DNA of 64,000 nt, taken from positions 24,967,673 to 25,031,672 of the forward strand of contig JAPXFY010000023.1 in NCBI GenBank assembly GCA_030674185.1. Direction: 5' to 3'. Of this stretch, positions 46,173-47,600 are shown one piece after another. How positions within the stretch are numbered: the first letter of the stretch is position 1; the number at the start of each line of letters is the position of its first letter. A program made the position numbers and the translations under genes. This DNA is from Monoplex corrugatus (lineage: Eukaryota; Mollusca; Gastropoda; Littorinimorpha; Ranellidae). The notes under the pieces were generated by a model. The model did no database searches, had not been told where the DNA came from, and worked only from the letters and a program-made list of their open reading frames with translations.

Positions 46173-46301
46173 TGATTCTCATTGATTGATGATGTGTTAT
46201 ACAACAGGGTGGAGTTTCAGTCCAAGTTCTACAGTGGGGCAGGTTACAAGTTCCAGCCATTCTGCTTTGATCAGATCTTGGACCACAGTGCTGAAGATTA
46301 G
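3837..46301 (+). CDS. ATP6V0A1: V-type proton ATPase 116 kDa subunit a, 3' 17 exons (partial gene)
   Basis: Subunit a of the V-ATPase Vo sector forms the proton half-channels next to the c-ring and links Vo to V1 stators; it acts in lysosomal, endosomal, vesicle or plasma membranes. Seventeen spliced blocks with GT/AG borders and matching phases encode about 699 residues plus stop, against about 840 for the animal family; the first ~135 residues lie upstream of the window. Visible family hallmarks: FVAGVI...RERIP and [13 protein letters not shown] in the cytosolic half, [83 protein letters not shown] with the essential channel Arg, and [15 protein letters not shown] with the second conserved Glu/Arg pair. 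The gene spans over 42 kb and is stuffed with repeats. One exon carries a one-base insertion relative to the family. Isoform (a1 to a4) cannot be assigned; invertebrate a proteins are usually closest to a1. Confidence 0.95.
3909..4120 (+). repeat. Three-copy ~85-bp tandem duplication spanning an exon end and donor site
   Basis: The segment from GAGCTGCCTCGCTCTGG through the donor and ~40 bp of intron recurs at 3994 and again at 4078 (offsets 85 and 84). Copy 2 ends CTGGGTTAAGTG (donor moved or lost), copy 3 ends CTGGGAGTGAGTG (a plausible GTGAGT donor). Both copies lie inside the intron and are diverged from the exon. Confidence 0.85.
4447..5008 (+). repeat. Interspersed repeat family D, copy 1 (~560 bp)
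   Basis: Shares its whole length with 33385-33932 and 39761-40310: starts near TATCCCCACCTTCTGGAAAT, includes TGTGTTTGATAAAGT, GATTGATAATTGGGTACAT, GTGCGCAAATGCATTGATAT and ends CTGATATGGCTGTATGCAGT then TTTAAACAAAAATAACAATA. The A/T-rich simple tail suggests a retroposed 3' end, but no coding part is seen. Confidence 0.85.
5330..5745 (+). repeat. Tandem repeat, ~65-75 bp unit
   Basis: About six variable units of TTTTTAGATCTCCATAGAGA, TTGTAGGGTACTTCATGGTG and GATAAAGGGTGGAG. Unit length and T-runs vary. Confidence 0.85.
6297..6470 (+). repeat. (CA)n microsatellite
   Basis: Long nearly pure CA tract with small interruptions. The long Cys-Val and His-Thr open frames here are repeat artefacts. 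Confidence 0.95.
6591..6656 (+). repeat. (TG)n microsatellite facing the (CA)n tract
   Basis: A TG tract ~130 bp after the CA tract, so the two can pair as an inverted repeat in single strands. Confidence 0.9.
7022..7148 (+). CDS. ATP6V0A1: V-ATPase subunit a exon: FVAGVI ... EDPVT
   Basis: The first base completes the split Gly codon; the rest reads [19 protein letters not shown] then [23 protein letters not shown]. This is one of the most conserved blocks of the cytosolic N-terminal domain. Length 127 nt, donor ACT|GTGAGT, ends in phase 0. A partial decayed duplicate of its last ~45 nt plus donor lies about 380 bp downstream. Confidence 0.95.
7186..7330. repeat. Palindromic hairpin repeat family, copy
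   Basis: Arms of the type AACCCTTTGACTCCC...ATCCACCAGC and GCTGGTGGACAGGGT...CAAAGGGTTA, diverged here. See the perfect copies at 47445-47528 and 48187-48266. Confidence 0.7.
7486..7552 (+). pseudogene. Decayed duplicate of the end of exon 7022-7148 with its donor
   Basis: The text AGACTGGCAGAAATTGAAT, then a diverged stretch, then GGAAGACCCTGTGACCGTGAATGGTG mirrors the exon end AGACAGGCAGAAATTGAAT...GGAAGACCCTGTGACTGTGAGTGGTG. The donor has changed from GTGAGT to GTGAAT and no acceptor is evident, so it is unlikely to be an exon. Confidence 0.8.
7555..8220. other. Intron, nothing recognised
   Basis: AT-rich intron between a decayed exon duplicate and the next exon; short frames on both strands have no family features. 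Confidence 0.5.
8256..8338 (+). CDS. ATP6V0A1: V-ATPase subunit a exon: [19 protein letters not shown]
   Basis: Acceptor GATGGTTGCAG; 83 nt in phase 0 reading [19 protein letters not shown] then SRVKKICEG, with donor GAGG|GTGAGT. The FQGDQLK...KKICEGF block is a family signature of the cytosolic domain. Confidence 0.95.
8530..9680 (+). pseudogene. Non-LTR retrotransposon reverse transcriptase, 3' part, broken
   Basis: Conceptual pieces in shifted frames: [20 protein letters not shown] and [20 protein letters not shown] (RT palm entry motif), then [20 protein letters not shown] with the catalytic FADD (8752-9009), KFVYLGSAI, then [20 protein letters not shown] and [20 protein letters not shown] (9132-9362), and finally a Cys/His end [14 protein letters not shown] just before TAA near 9668. 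Several frameshifts and stops; dead. No 5' endonuclease part is present. Confidence 0.88.
9985..10165 (+). repeat. Short tandem array, ~36 bp unit
   Basis: Four to five units of TCTGAAAGTTCAAAATGACT plus GTCTATGACAGTAAAT, ending ~60 bp before an exon. Confidence 0.85.
10226..10319 (+). CDS. ATP6V0A1: V-ATPase subunit a exon: [15 protein letters not shown]
   Basis: Acceptor TGTTACCAG; one base completes the split Gly codon, then [31 protein letters not shown], with donor ACT|GTGAGT. 94 nt. The YPCPET...ER motif is universal in subunit a. Confidence 0.95.
10421..11347. mobile_element. Possible non-autonomous DNA element with imperfect terminal inverted repeats
   Basis: The start TAGGGTAAACTGGTCTAAAA then ACCGACCA and, reversed, the end TAGGGATACATGACCTAAAT then TCCAACCAGG, with shared GACGTAAAATC / GATGTAAAATC further in, align as ~45-bp inverted ends of perhaps two thirds identity. 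An internal copy of GTCGGACTTTACATCA lies at 10857. No clear target-site duplication. Confidence 0.4.
11350..11570 (-). mobile_element. LINE fragment, minus strand
   Basis: Closely similar to 60355-60545: ACAACAGTATTGGTTCTATA followed by TAACATTCAAGAACT, and GATTCTGC(T/C)(G/A)GCTATTTC. On the minus strand this is the post-RT part of an endonuclease/reverse transcriptase element. Confidence 0.75.
11692..11904 (+). CDS. ATP6V0A1: V-ATPase subunit a exon: [13 protein letters not shown] ... ALRRGT
   Basis: Acceptor TGTGACAACAG; 213 nt, 71 codons in phase 0, containing [52 protein letters not shown] and ALRRGT; donor ACT|GTGAGT. This is the distal lobe and return helix of the cytosolic domain. 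Confidence 0.96.
12010..12325 (+). mobile_element. SINE-like family B, copy
   Basis: Matches the family seen at 14575, 58440 and 61965: GGACTCAAGGTCTGAGATTTCCAG-type start, CCCGCAACATTAAAAACTGG-type middle, a variable C/T-rich stretch, then CATATGGAATTGTCCCAGTG and CAATGAATCCCTTTTAAGCA at the end. No poly(A) tail. Confidence 0.8.
12851..13200 (+). repeat. ~177-bp tandem duplication spanning an acceptor and exon start
   Basis: Two units with near-identical text (GTGGATTTGGTTTGTAAACT ... TGATGGTACTGTGGTGGA ... AGAAGTGGGAGCAGCGTGCC) start at about 12855 and 13033. The first unit has the acceptor-like GTGGACTTTAG and reads [20 protein letters not shown] before a stop; the second is the real exon. 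Confidence 0.88.
13163..13314 (+). CDS. ATP6V0A1: V-ATPase subunit a exon with a one-base frameshift insertion
   Basis: The acceptor GTGGATTTCAG is followed by ERSGSSVP, then an extra base (the A at about 13187 in GTGCCGATCTATCCTG), then [20 protein letters not shown] and [20 protein letters not shown]. Family members read V-P-S-I-L-N-R without a gap, so the exon should be 151 nt but is 152. Alternative AGs between 13165 and 13179, or the GAGT donor of the previous exon, do not restore the frame. A neighbouring duplicate of the exon start (12984-13015) reads VPSILKR with no extra base. Most likely an assembly indel; otherwise a broken allele. Donor CCAG|GTCAGT, phase 1. Confidence 0.88.
13725..13850 (-). 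pseudogene. Mariner-type transposase remnant with an internal deletion
   Basis: On the minus strand one frame reads [16 protein letters not shown] then GGEYFEQMK and stop. HDNAPAH carries the second catalytic Asp of the mariner DD34D triad, and EYFE matches the C-terminal end of such transposases, so the ~100 residues between, with the third Asp, have been deleted. Upstream residues are poorly preserved. Confidence 0.72.
14131..14270 (+). CDS. ATP6V0A1: V-ATPase subunit a exon: first membrane helices ([17 protein letters not shown])
   Basis: The acceptor is GTGTGTGTGCGTGCAG, TG-rich rather than pyrimidine-rich. 140 nt: the split Ala, then [20 protein letters not shown] and [28 protein letters not shown]1 and TM2 of the membrane domain with the conserved FGDxGHG turn. 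The donor GAG|GTCTGG is weak but is the only one that keeps the phase with the next exon. Confidence 0.93.
14575..14885 (+). mobile_element. SINE-like family B, copy
   Basis: ACTCGGGATCTGGTATCTCC, CAGCCCGCAACATTAAACAT, TTCTGGTGGTGTCATTTAGT, a C-run at 14708-14726, then GCGCATATGGAATTGTCTGA and ATGAATCCCACTTGAACAAA. Confidence 0.82.
15326..15392 (+). repeat. (GT)n microsatellite
   Basis: Nearly pure GT tract, ~135 bp before the exon at 15527. Confidence 0.95.
15527..15663 (+). CDS. ATP6V0A1: V-ATPase subunit a exon: [15 protein letters not shown]
   Basis: Acceptor TGGATTTTCAG; 137 nt reading [46 protein letters not shown]; donor GCTGA|GTAAGT, phase 2. The GLIYNDxFSKS motif is diagnostic of subunit a. 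Confidence 0.95.
15670..18350. other. Long intron, no gene recognised
   Basis: Contains A/T-rich simple stretches (17345-17375 with ATAATAATAATAAAATAATT and a ...TTTGTATAGCGC motif typical of SINE tails) and small unrelated frames such as 16164-16526. No splice-flanked exon continuing the V-ATPase protein was seen; exon phases join directly across it. Confidence 0.6.
18357..18453 (+). CDS. ATP6V0A1: V-ATPase subunit a exon: luminal loop with N-glycosylation sequon
   Basis: Acceptor GATTATTTTGCAG; 97 nt: the split codon, then [20 protein letters not shown] and [12 protein letters not shown]; donor CCA|GTGAGT. This is the luminal loop, variable in the family, with a candidate sequon Asn-Ala-Thr and the conserved PYP.GLDP end. 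Confidence 0.9.
18495..18588 (+). repeat. (GT)n microsatellites
   Basis: Two GT tracts separated by a short unique stretch, starting 40 bp after the donor of exon 18357-18453. Confidence 0.95.
18965..19028 (+). repeat. (TG)n tract at a 3' splice site
   Basis: About 31 TG dinucleotides ending eight bases before the acceptor at 19036; it sits where the polypyrimidine tract normally lies. Confidence 0.95.
19037..19155 (+). CDS. ATP6V0A1: V-ATPase subunit a exon: [19 protein letters not shown]
   Basis: The acceptor follows a ~65-bp (TG)n tract ending GACACACAG, with hardly any conventional polypyrimidine tract. 119 nt: [39 protein letters not shown]; donor CACAG|GTAAAG, phase 2. A conserved membrane helix of the family. 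Confidence 0.94.
19436..19610 (+). repeat. Interspersed repeat family E, copy
   Basis: Same sequence as 59337-59520: TCAGTTTCTCAAGATGACAT, GAATTCCATATGCACTAACG, TCACAGGTGCCATGTGATGG, AACCCATGAGCTGGCCAGGT, CCTGAGGCCCTACCTAGAGT. A diverged part also occurs at 34322-34402. Confidence 0.85.
19897..19950 (+). repeat. (GT)n microsatellite
   Basis: GT tract with one GG interruption, ~200 bp before exon 20152. Confidence 0.92.
20152..20303 (+). CDS. ATP6V0A1: V-ATPase subunit a exon: [18 protein letters not shown]
   Basis: Acceptor TGGTTGTTGACAG; 152 nt: [51 protein letters not shown]; donor ATCG|GTCAGT, phase 1. The APSLL motif before the next block is conserved. A pentanucleotide-rich minisatellite starts ~30 bp after the donor. 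Confidence 0.94.
20333..20872 (+). repeat. Pentanucleotide-based array (CAGTA / CAATA / CAGTG / CACAA)
   Basis: Runs of CAGTACAGTGCAATACAGTA with higher-order blocks including ACTATACGTTCAGTACAATG repeated three times. It begins ~30 bp after the donor of exon 20152-20303. Open frames in it on both strands are artefacts. Confidence 0.93.
21735..21778 (+). repeat. (GAT)n trinucleotide run beside an acceptor
   Basis: GATGATGATGG followed by eight further GAT units, 17 bp before exon 21795. Confidence 0.9.
21795..21874 (+). CDS. ATP6V0A1: V-ATPase subunit a exon: [14 protein letters not shown]
   Basis: The acceptor TATGTGCATGTGCACAG lies just after a (GAT)n run. 80 nt: [27 protein letters not shown]; donor CTG|GTCAGT, phase 0. 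Corresponds to the hydrophilic loop after SLLI..INMFLF in family members. Confidence 0.9.
21930..22215 (+). mobile_element. 3' part of tRNA-derived SINE family A, old copy
   Basis: Shares TTGAGTCTCATTCACTTTAT, ATGCATCATTG, CACTGCAGGTCTTTCCTGTC, GGCAGGATATGTTGTGAAAG, CACGCAGTCTCAA, ATCAGCATTATCATCCC and the A-run followed by GTTCTGTGGCC with the copies at 46623-47129 and 60593-61124. The tRNA-like head is missing. Confidence 0.75.
22290..22850 (+). repeat. Tandem array, ~55-65 bp unit
   Basis: About nine irregular units of AATGAAATAGAATGTAATCC, TGACAAGATCCATGGGAATA, ATAAATG. Grades directly into the splice-acceptor array at 22860. Confidence 0.9.
22860..23775 (+). repeat. Minisatellite made of 15 decoy copies of the following exon's 3' splice site
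   Basis: Fifteen copies of GTGTGACAGAAAGGATTCCA, allowing small changes, occur at about 22886, 22939, 22991, 23049, 23114, 23168, 23239, 23295, 23341, 23396, 23449, 23500, 23566, 23613 and 23659, spaced 45-75 bp with CACATGTTTGTGATGATGTG between. The real exon start reads GTGTGACAGAAAGGGTTCCAG at 23777. Open frames on the minus strand across this array are by-products of the repeat. Confidence 0.92.
23784..23885 (+). CDS. ATP6V0A1: V-ATPase subunit a exon: [19 protein letters not shown]
   Basis: Acceptor GATGATGTGTGTGACAG; 102 nt in phase 0: [34 protein letters not shown]; donor CAG|GTATGT. A conserved helix ending in the cytosolic KPF.LR motif. The acceptor and first ~12 exon bases are amplified into the array immediately upstream (22860-23775). 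Confidence 0.95.
25005..25130 (+). repeat. Interspersed repeat family D, 3' fragment
   Basis: TGCTCTTAATTTTCTGTTCC ... CTGATATGGCTCTATGCAGT matches the last ~125 bp of the family at 4880-5008. Confidence 0.75.
25131..26660. other. Intron sequence without recognised genes
   Basis: Contains a T-run (25459-25481), a diverged AACCCTTTCACCCCC...GGAAAGGGTTAAG palindrome at 25598-25657, and two mid-size minus-strand frames (25655-25996, 25993-26412) with no domain features, no splice context and A/T-driven composition; I do not call them genes. Confidence 0.5.
26676..26770 (+). CDS. Possible alternative exon in the variable linker region
   Basis: The acceptor GTCCATGTCGACAG, preceded by a TG tract, is followed by an open stretch [32 protein letters not shown] and donor-like AAGAG|GTGACC. 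It lies between exons encoding the cytosolic loop after KPFYLR, where family members differ most and isoforms vary. Phase 0 matches the preceding exon, but 95 nt would break the frame into exon 38261. A weak donor at 26727 would give an in-frame 51-nt exon, and reading through stops at TGA 26772-26774. Basic composition, no recognised domain. Confidence 0.35.
27000..28290 (+). repeat. 30-bp minisatellite, ~42 copies
   Basis: Unit: TTCATCTTGGTGTTTCTACA TCCGTTTCTC, with sites alternating C/T (CCG/CTG) and C/G (TCTACA/TGTACA). Because 30 is divisible by 3, five of the frames stay open for long stretches (for example 26971-28125 on + and 27042-27641 on -), but none has a start context or protein logic. 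The last units (28090-28290) decay. Confidence 0.95.
28505..28960 (+). repeat. Degenerate array around TTATCACTTTGTTCATCTTT
   Basis: Eight or nine units of ~50-60 bp, each with a version of TTATCACTTTGTTCATCTTT and TGTGTTTTCACTACCCATGT; pyrimidine-rich throughout. Confidence 0.85.
29265..31018 (+). mobile_element. SINE-like family B copy swollen by an internal 50-bp tandem array
   Basis: The 5' part (GGTGGTTCTTTTGATGCACA, CAGCATAAAAACTGGCCTGT, CTTAGTGTTTCATAGATC) runs to GCAGACAGGGTTTTATGCAG at 29460; the 3' tail (TGACAATGAATGAGAGCAGG, AATCCTTTTGAATGAACTCC) resumes at about 30968. Between them sits the 29490-30970 array, whose unit resembles the family's ATTACTGGCAGGTGTGGGTG segment. Confidence 0.7.
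29490..30970 (+). repeat. 50-bp minisatellite, ~30 copies
   Basis: Unit: GATAATTACTCATTTACTGG CAAAGATTTATGTGGAGGGA AGAACTGCTT. Central units (29640-30060) are almost identical; edge units diverge (GTGTGGAGTGAAGATCTGCT), the usual pattern of an array growing from the middle. Confidence 0.96.
31080..31995 (+). repeat. ~52-bp minisatellite with a splice-acceptor-like motif in each unit
   Basis: Unit: TGTGTTCTGTCTCTTCTCTT AGACATTTTGTGTTCATTGC TACAGAGTTCAT, about 17 copies. Each contains a strong pyrimidine tract plus TTAG and a second TACAG. No exon follows, and frames on either strand are artefacts. Confidence 0.94.
32445..32566. repeat. Palindromic hairpin repeat family, copy
   Basis: AACCCTTTGACGTCCTCACC ... 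GTTTCCTGCAGGAAGCTGGT ... AAGGGAGTCGAAGGGTTAA, with a further half arm (GGTGGATAGGGTGCAGGAGT) after it. Confidence 0.88.
32825..33050 (+). repeat. ~57-bp tandem repeat, four to five copies
   Basis: Unit includes GACCTTGGTGTCAAGGGGAT and GATAATATTGTATACATATA TGCACAT. Confidence 0.92.
33134..33205 (+). repeat. (GT)n followed by (GC)n
   Basis: A GT tract passes into six GC dinucleotides and GTGC; alternating purine/pyrimidine of this kind favours Z-DNA. Confidence 0.9.
33385..33932 (+). repeat. Interspersed repeat family D, copy 2
   Basis: Full-length relative of 4447-5008. Its end, TAGGCTTTAAACAAAAATAACAGTAAC, defines the uninterrupted form of the site hit by the TTAA insertion in copy 3. Confidence 0.88.
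34322..34402 (+). repeat. Interspersed repeat family E, fragment
   Basis: GTGTCTCAAGATGACGTCTC ... GAATTCCATAAGCACTAACA ... ACAGGTGCTGTGTGATGG. Confidence 0.7.
34555..34745 (-). mobile_element. SINE-like family B, minus-strand copy
   Basis: On + it reads AGTGAACAGGCCAGTTTTTA then ATGTTGCAGGCTGGGATTG, the reverse complement of the family's CAATCCCAGCCAGCAACATT then AAAAACTGGCCTGTTCAC. Confidence 0.78.
35150..35350. repeat. Palindromic hairpin repeat family, copy
   Basis: Two nested arms: CTTCACCATTTGACCCCCTC ... CTTCCTGCAGGAAGCTGGTG GATAGGGTGAGGGAGTCAAA GGGTTA, followed by a second diverged right arm. Confidence 0.85.
35978..36073 (+). CDS. Possible 32-codon in-frame cassette exon
   Basis: From 35978 a 96-nt open stretch begins [20 protein letters not shown] and continues [12 protein letters not shown], ending at ATG|GTAGGC. 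Length is a multiple of three and starts in phase 0, so it could be inserted between exons 23784-23885 and 38261-38371 without shifting frame. The acceptor (AAACTAG) is weak, with a stronger AG (AAATTCAG) 7 bases earlier. It would add a charged helix to the variable cytosolic loop. Confidence 0.35.
36310..36460 (+). repeat. ~40-bp tandem repeat, four copies
   Basis: Units of AGTAACAGAATCATTAATGT plus TATTACTCAGTTTGAAGAT. Confidence 0.85.
37118..37565 (+). mobile_element. tRNA-derived SINE family A, old copy
   Basis: A decayed head (TGCAAGGTTGTGAGCTCGAA CCTCATCAG, a B-box relic) is followed by the family body: CCATGGGCTCATTGTGGAAG, CAGTTGAGTCTCATCCACTT, CAGGTGTCTTTGTCTCTCAG, CCTGGTTGATGCCAGGATAT. 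Confidence 0.78.
37590..37925 (-). mobile_element. tRNA-derived SINE family C, minus strand
   Basis: Same family as 47735-48082: AGAAAGGCAAAAGGCTAATT, GGACCTGGGAAAT, TTTAGCGTGCGCAGGCCAGA, GAGGAGAAAAGTTGAGGC. On the minus strand the right end reads GTAGCAGAATGGTTCTGATG ... like the A box and long-arm layout of Leu/Ser tRNA. Confidence 0.75.
38261..38371 (+). CDS. ATP6V0A1: V-ATPase subunit a exon: acidic cytosolic loop
   Basis: Acceptor GGGGCTGCCTGCAG; 111 nt, 37 codons in phase 0: [37 protein letters not shown]; donor GAG|GTGACT. Family members carry an acidic, poorly conserved loop here just before FDF...VHQ.IHTIE. Confidence 0.88.
38435..39395 (+). repeat. ~39-42 bp tandem array
   Basis: About 22 units of AAGCTCTTCAATTTAGAGTA TAGAACTGTTTGTTATGAT; the five units at 39115-39300 are nearly identical, the outer ones diverged. 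Confidence 0.92.
39402..39475 (+). other. tRNA-like remnant (SINE head)
   Basis: TGGCCAAATGGGTAGGGCAT CAGACTTCAATT ... GAATTCAAACC resembles A and B boxes of a tRNA-derived SINE. No matching acceptor stem, so not a tRNA gene. Confidence 0.45.
39532..39652 (+). CDS. ATP6V0A1: V-ATPase subunit a exon: TM7 with the essential arginine
   Basis: The acceptor (TG)nGACGTGTACAG is TG-rich. 121 nt: [40 protein letters not shown] plus one base; donor GCAC|GTAAGT, phase 1. The Arg in [14 protein letters not shown] corresponds to yeast Vph1 Arg735, required for proton transfer to the c-ring; it is intact here. Confidence 0.96.
39761..40310 (+). repeat. Interspersed repeat family D, copy 3 (5' part), split by a transposon
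   Basis: Matches copies 1 and 2 up to CTGCACAGTCATCTGGATT; the remaining end, TTAAACAACAGTAACTC, is found 4.98 kb later at 45293. Confidence 0.9.
41524..43412 (+). pseudogene. Transposon-type coiled-coil protein, two exons, one in-frame stop
   Basis: Exon 1 (41524-41611) starts at ATGATGGCG, reads [29 protein letters not shown] and ends at a perfect donor G|GTAAGT. The exon 2 acceptor TTTTTATCAG (42030-42039) joins in frame to [20 protein letters not shown], which includes a GRPPK AT-hook-like patch, then [17 protein letters not shown] single TGA at 42480-42482 interrupts an otherwise continuous frame, followed by a long Lys/Glu/Gln-rich coiled coil (about 42780-43250) and [20 protein letters not shown]. 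The frame closes at TAA-free TGA 43410-43412. From memory of similar invertebrate transposon proteins, this is the N-terminal half of a protein whose RNase H-like catalytic core should follow; that core is missing here. Confidence 0.6.
43400..43854 (+). pseudogene. C-terminal module of the element 1 protein, in a shifted frame
   Basis: Right at the end of the coiled-coil frame the coding signal switches to another frame: [20 protein letters not shown] (acidic), then [54 protein letters not shown] and a stop at 43852-43854. The GQV...FKWPESGDI part looks like a small SH3/Tudor-like beta module. The abrupt frame change at the junction (about 43395-43410) fits an internal deletion that removed the middle of the protein. 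Confidence 0.6.
44585..45296 (-). mobile_element. Non-autonomous piggyBac-type element (element 2), ~0.71 kb
   Basis: Shares the TTAA at 44585-44588 with element 1 and ends in TTAA at 45293-45296. Its inverted ends, TTAACTCAGTGGAGTC and TTAACTCAATGAGGTC, match at 13 of 16 positions. Sub-terminal GACGGCA motifs occur in both orientations at 45217-45278 on one side. It keeps the start of a piggyBac-like transposase on the minus strand and has lost the rest. Confidence 0.72.
44790..45029 (-). pseudogene. piggyBac-like transposase, N-terminal 79 codons only
   Basis: Reads [20 protein letters not shown] then an acidic run ([15 protein letters not shown]), the usual N-terminal layout of piggyBac-family transposases: basic start, helix, acidic stretch. 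It ends at a stop after VRNTVWIP with no DDD catalytic core. Confidence 0.6.
45297..45312 (+). repeat. Interspersed repeat family D, copy 3 (3' end)
   Basis: TTAAACAACAGTAACTC from 45293 continues the repeat interrupted at 40311; compare TTTAAACAAAAATAACAGTAAC at 33910-33931. Confidence 0.85.
45350..45521 (+). CDS. ATP6V0A1: V-ATPase subunit a exon: TM8, [15 protein letters not shown]
   Basis: Acceptor GCTTGTGTGCAG; 172 nt: [58 protein letters not shown]; donor TG|GTTAGT, phase 2. The Glu of MEGLSAFLH and the Arg of LRLHW match the conserved pair (yeast Glu789 and Arg799) that line the channel. Both are intact. Confidence 0.96.
45821..45882 (+). pseudogene. Upstream copy 1 of the terminal exon
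   Basis: Same acceptor context (GATGTGTTATACAACAG) and nearly the same coding text as the terminal exon, reading [20 protein letters not shown], then running into a (TG)n tract. If spliced in, it would give a C-terminus of Cys/Val repeats ending at a stop after HPIVLID (about 45996). Confidence 0.85.
46014..46075 (+). pseudogene. Upstream copy 2 of the terminal exon
   Basis: Offset 193 bp from copy 1 and 194 bp from the real exon. It reads [20 protein letters not shown] and then (TG)n. The acceptor is intact; the real C-terminal residues and stop are missing. Confidence 0.85.
46208..46301 (+). CDS. ATP6V0A1: V-ATPase subunit a terminal coding exon
   Basis: Acceptor GTGTTATACAACAG; one base completes Trp, then [30 protein letters not shown] and TAG. 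This is the third of three tandem copies and the only one with the full C-terminus and stop. 17 nt after the stop comes CAG|GTAGGC, a possible 3' UTR donor. Confidence 0.94.
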
Positions 46302-46318
46302 ACATCTTACTGCTACAG
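46302..46318 (+). other. Short 3' UTR segment before a possible donor
   Basis: After the stop, ACATCTTACTGCTACAG meets GTAGGC. If this donor is used the 3' UTR is spliced. No AATAAA is close to the stop, so the transcript end is unresolved. Confidence 0.3.
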
Positions 46319-46622
46319 GTAGGCCTACCACCTTGTGTGTGTCTTAAATGTACGGGTGTGAGGTTGTACATGTAATCATTGTACAGGTGTGTGGTTGTTT
46401 AACATGGTAAACATAAAACAATGAATATTCTACATGAGCATTACAGCAGCAAGTTATAGTATGTAGGGAGGTTTTTATCTTTTGTTGTTGTTGTTATAAT
46501 AGTTTATTGAGGACAACTGTGATATGTGGTAAAAAAAAATGTCAGGTTGTCTCTTGAGCGTGATGAATTTCTGATATTGTGATAGGATGTGGGTGTCCTG
46601 TTTTGGTGGATTGGCAGTGGTA

Positions 46623-47129
46623 CCAGTCACCGTAGTGTAGTGGTTAACGCAACGGACTACCGACTGGAAGGTTGTGGGTTCGAATCCCCATCAGTACCTT
46701 CAAAAATCATTGTGGGATTTTTTGGCTCTAACCGGCTTCTACCCAGAGTTGGGCATGCTATGGGCTAATTGGGAAGACTGGAACCACACAGTCGAGTCTT
46801 ATCCACTTCACGGATGCATCATTGAGGGTGTTGCTTAAATCTTCTGACCAACACCGCAGGTGTTTGTATCTCTCGGACCTGGTTGACGCCAGGATATATT
46901 ATGATAGTAAGCGTAGAGTACAACCCTGTCACGCAGTCTCAATTCTAGATGGAACTCCATAGCATCATGATTATCATCCACATCGACATCATCATCATTG
47001 CATAATAAAAACTGTTTCAGTTTCTGTGGCCATTAAATTGGCGTAGAAAATGGGACGAAAAAAAAAAGGTGAGCTCAAAGGTGACCCCCCTGAGTGCAAT
47101 GATCCTAAAAAAATAAAAATAAAAAAAAA
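46623..47129 (+). mobile_element. tRNA-derived SINE family A, intact copy with target-site duplication
   Basis: The head CCAGTCACCGTAGTGTAGTG GTTAACGCAACGGACTACCG has an A box (GTAGTGGTTAACG) and GGTTCGAATCCC is a B box. The body includes GTCGAGTCTTATCCACTTCA and CCTGGTTGACGCCAGGATAT, and the 3' end is A-rich. A perfect 14-bp duplication GATTGGCAGTGGTA flanks it (46609-46622 and 47130-47143). Confidence 0.92.
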
Positions 47130-47402
47130 GATTGGCAGTGGTAAAGATATTGTGTTACCAGTCTGGAAATTTATGTGACAGTTTGTGTGTCTGTGGTGTT
47201 GGATGGAGGGGGTGGAGGTTGGTGCTTATAGATGATGGTTGGGGTCCTTAAGTCCTGCATGACACATGGGGACTCGGGACTTTGCTGGTGTGTGGGTAAT
47301 ATAGAAACGTTGTTTCTAGCAACCTGATGTTTTATGACTGGTTTGGGGGCTTTCGTGTTATGCTTGGTGAGCTTGGTGGGATGTTACTGCTAATCTGAGT
47401 TT

Positions 47403-47600
47403 TAACCCTTTGATTCCCGCAGCCTGTCCACCAACTGCAAAAACTTAACCCTTTGACTCCCTCGCCCTAACTCCCACCACAGCTTCCTGCAGGAAGCTGG
47501 TGGATAGGGCGAGGGAGTCAAAGGGTTATGGTTTTGCTTTGCTAGCATGACTGACAACGCAGGATGCTGGTGGGTAGGGTGCGGGAGTCAAAGAGTTAAC
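47403..47600. repeat. Palindromic hairpin repeat family, best copy (47445-47528) plus half arms
   Basis: TTAACCCTTTGACTCCCTCG CCCTA...CACAGCTTCCTGC pairs with GCAGGAAGCTGGTGGATAGG GCGAGGGAGTCAAAGGGTTA; the centre AGCTTCCTGCAGGAAGCT is a perfect palindrome. Further diverged arms lie on both sides. Confidence 0.92.

Noticed and set aside
46630..46702. tRNA gene
   Set aside because: A and B boxes are present, but the fold is incomplete and the unit continues into a SINE body with flanking duplications; it is a SINE head. The same applies at 60600 and 39402.
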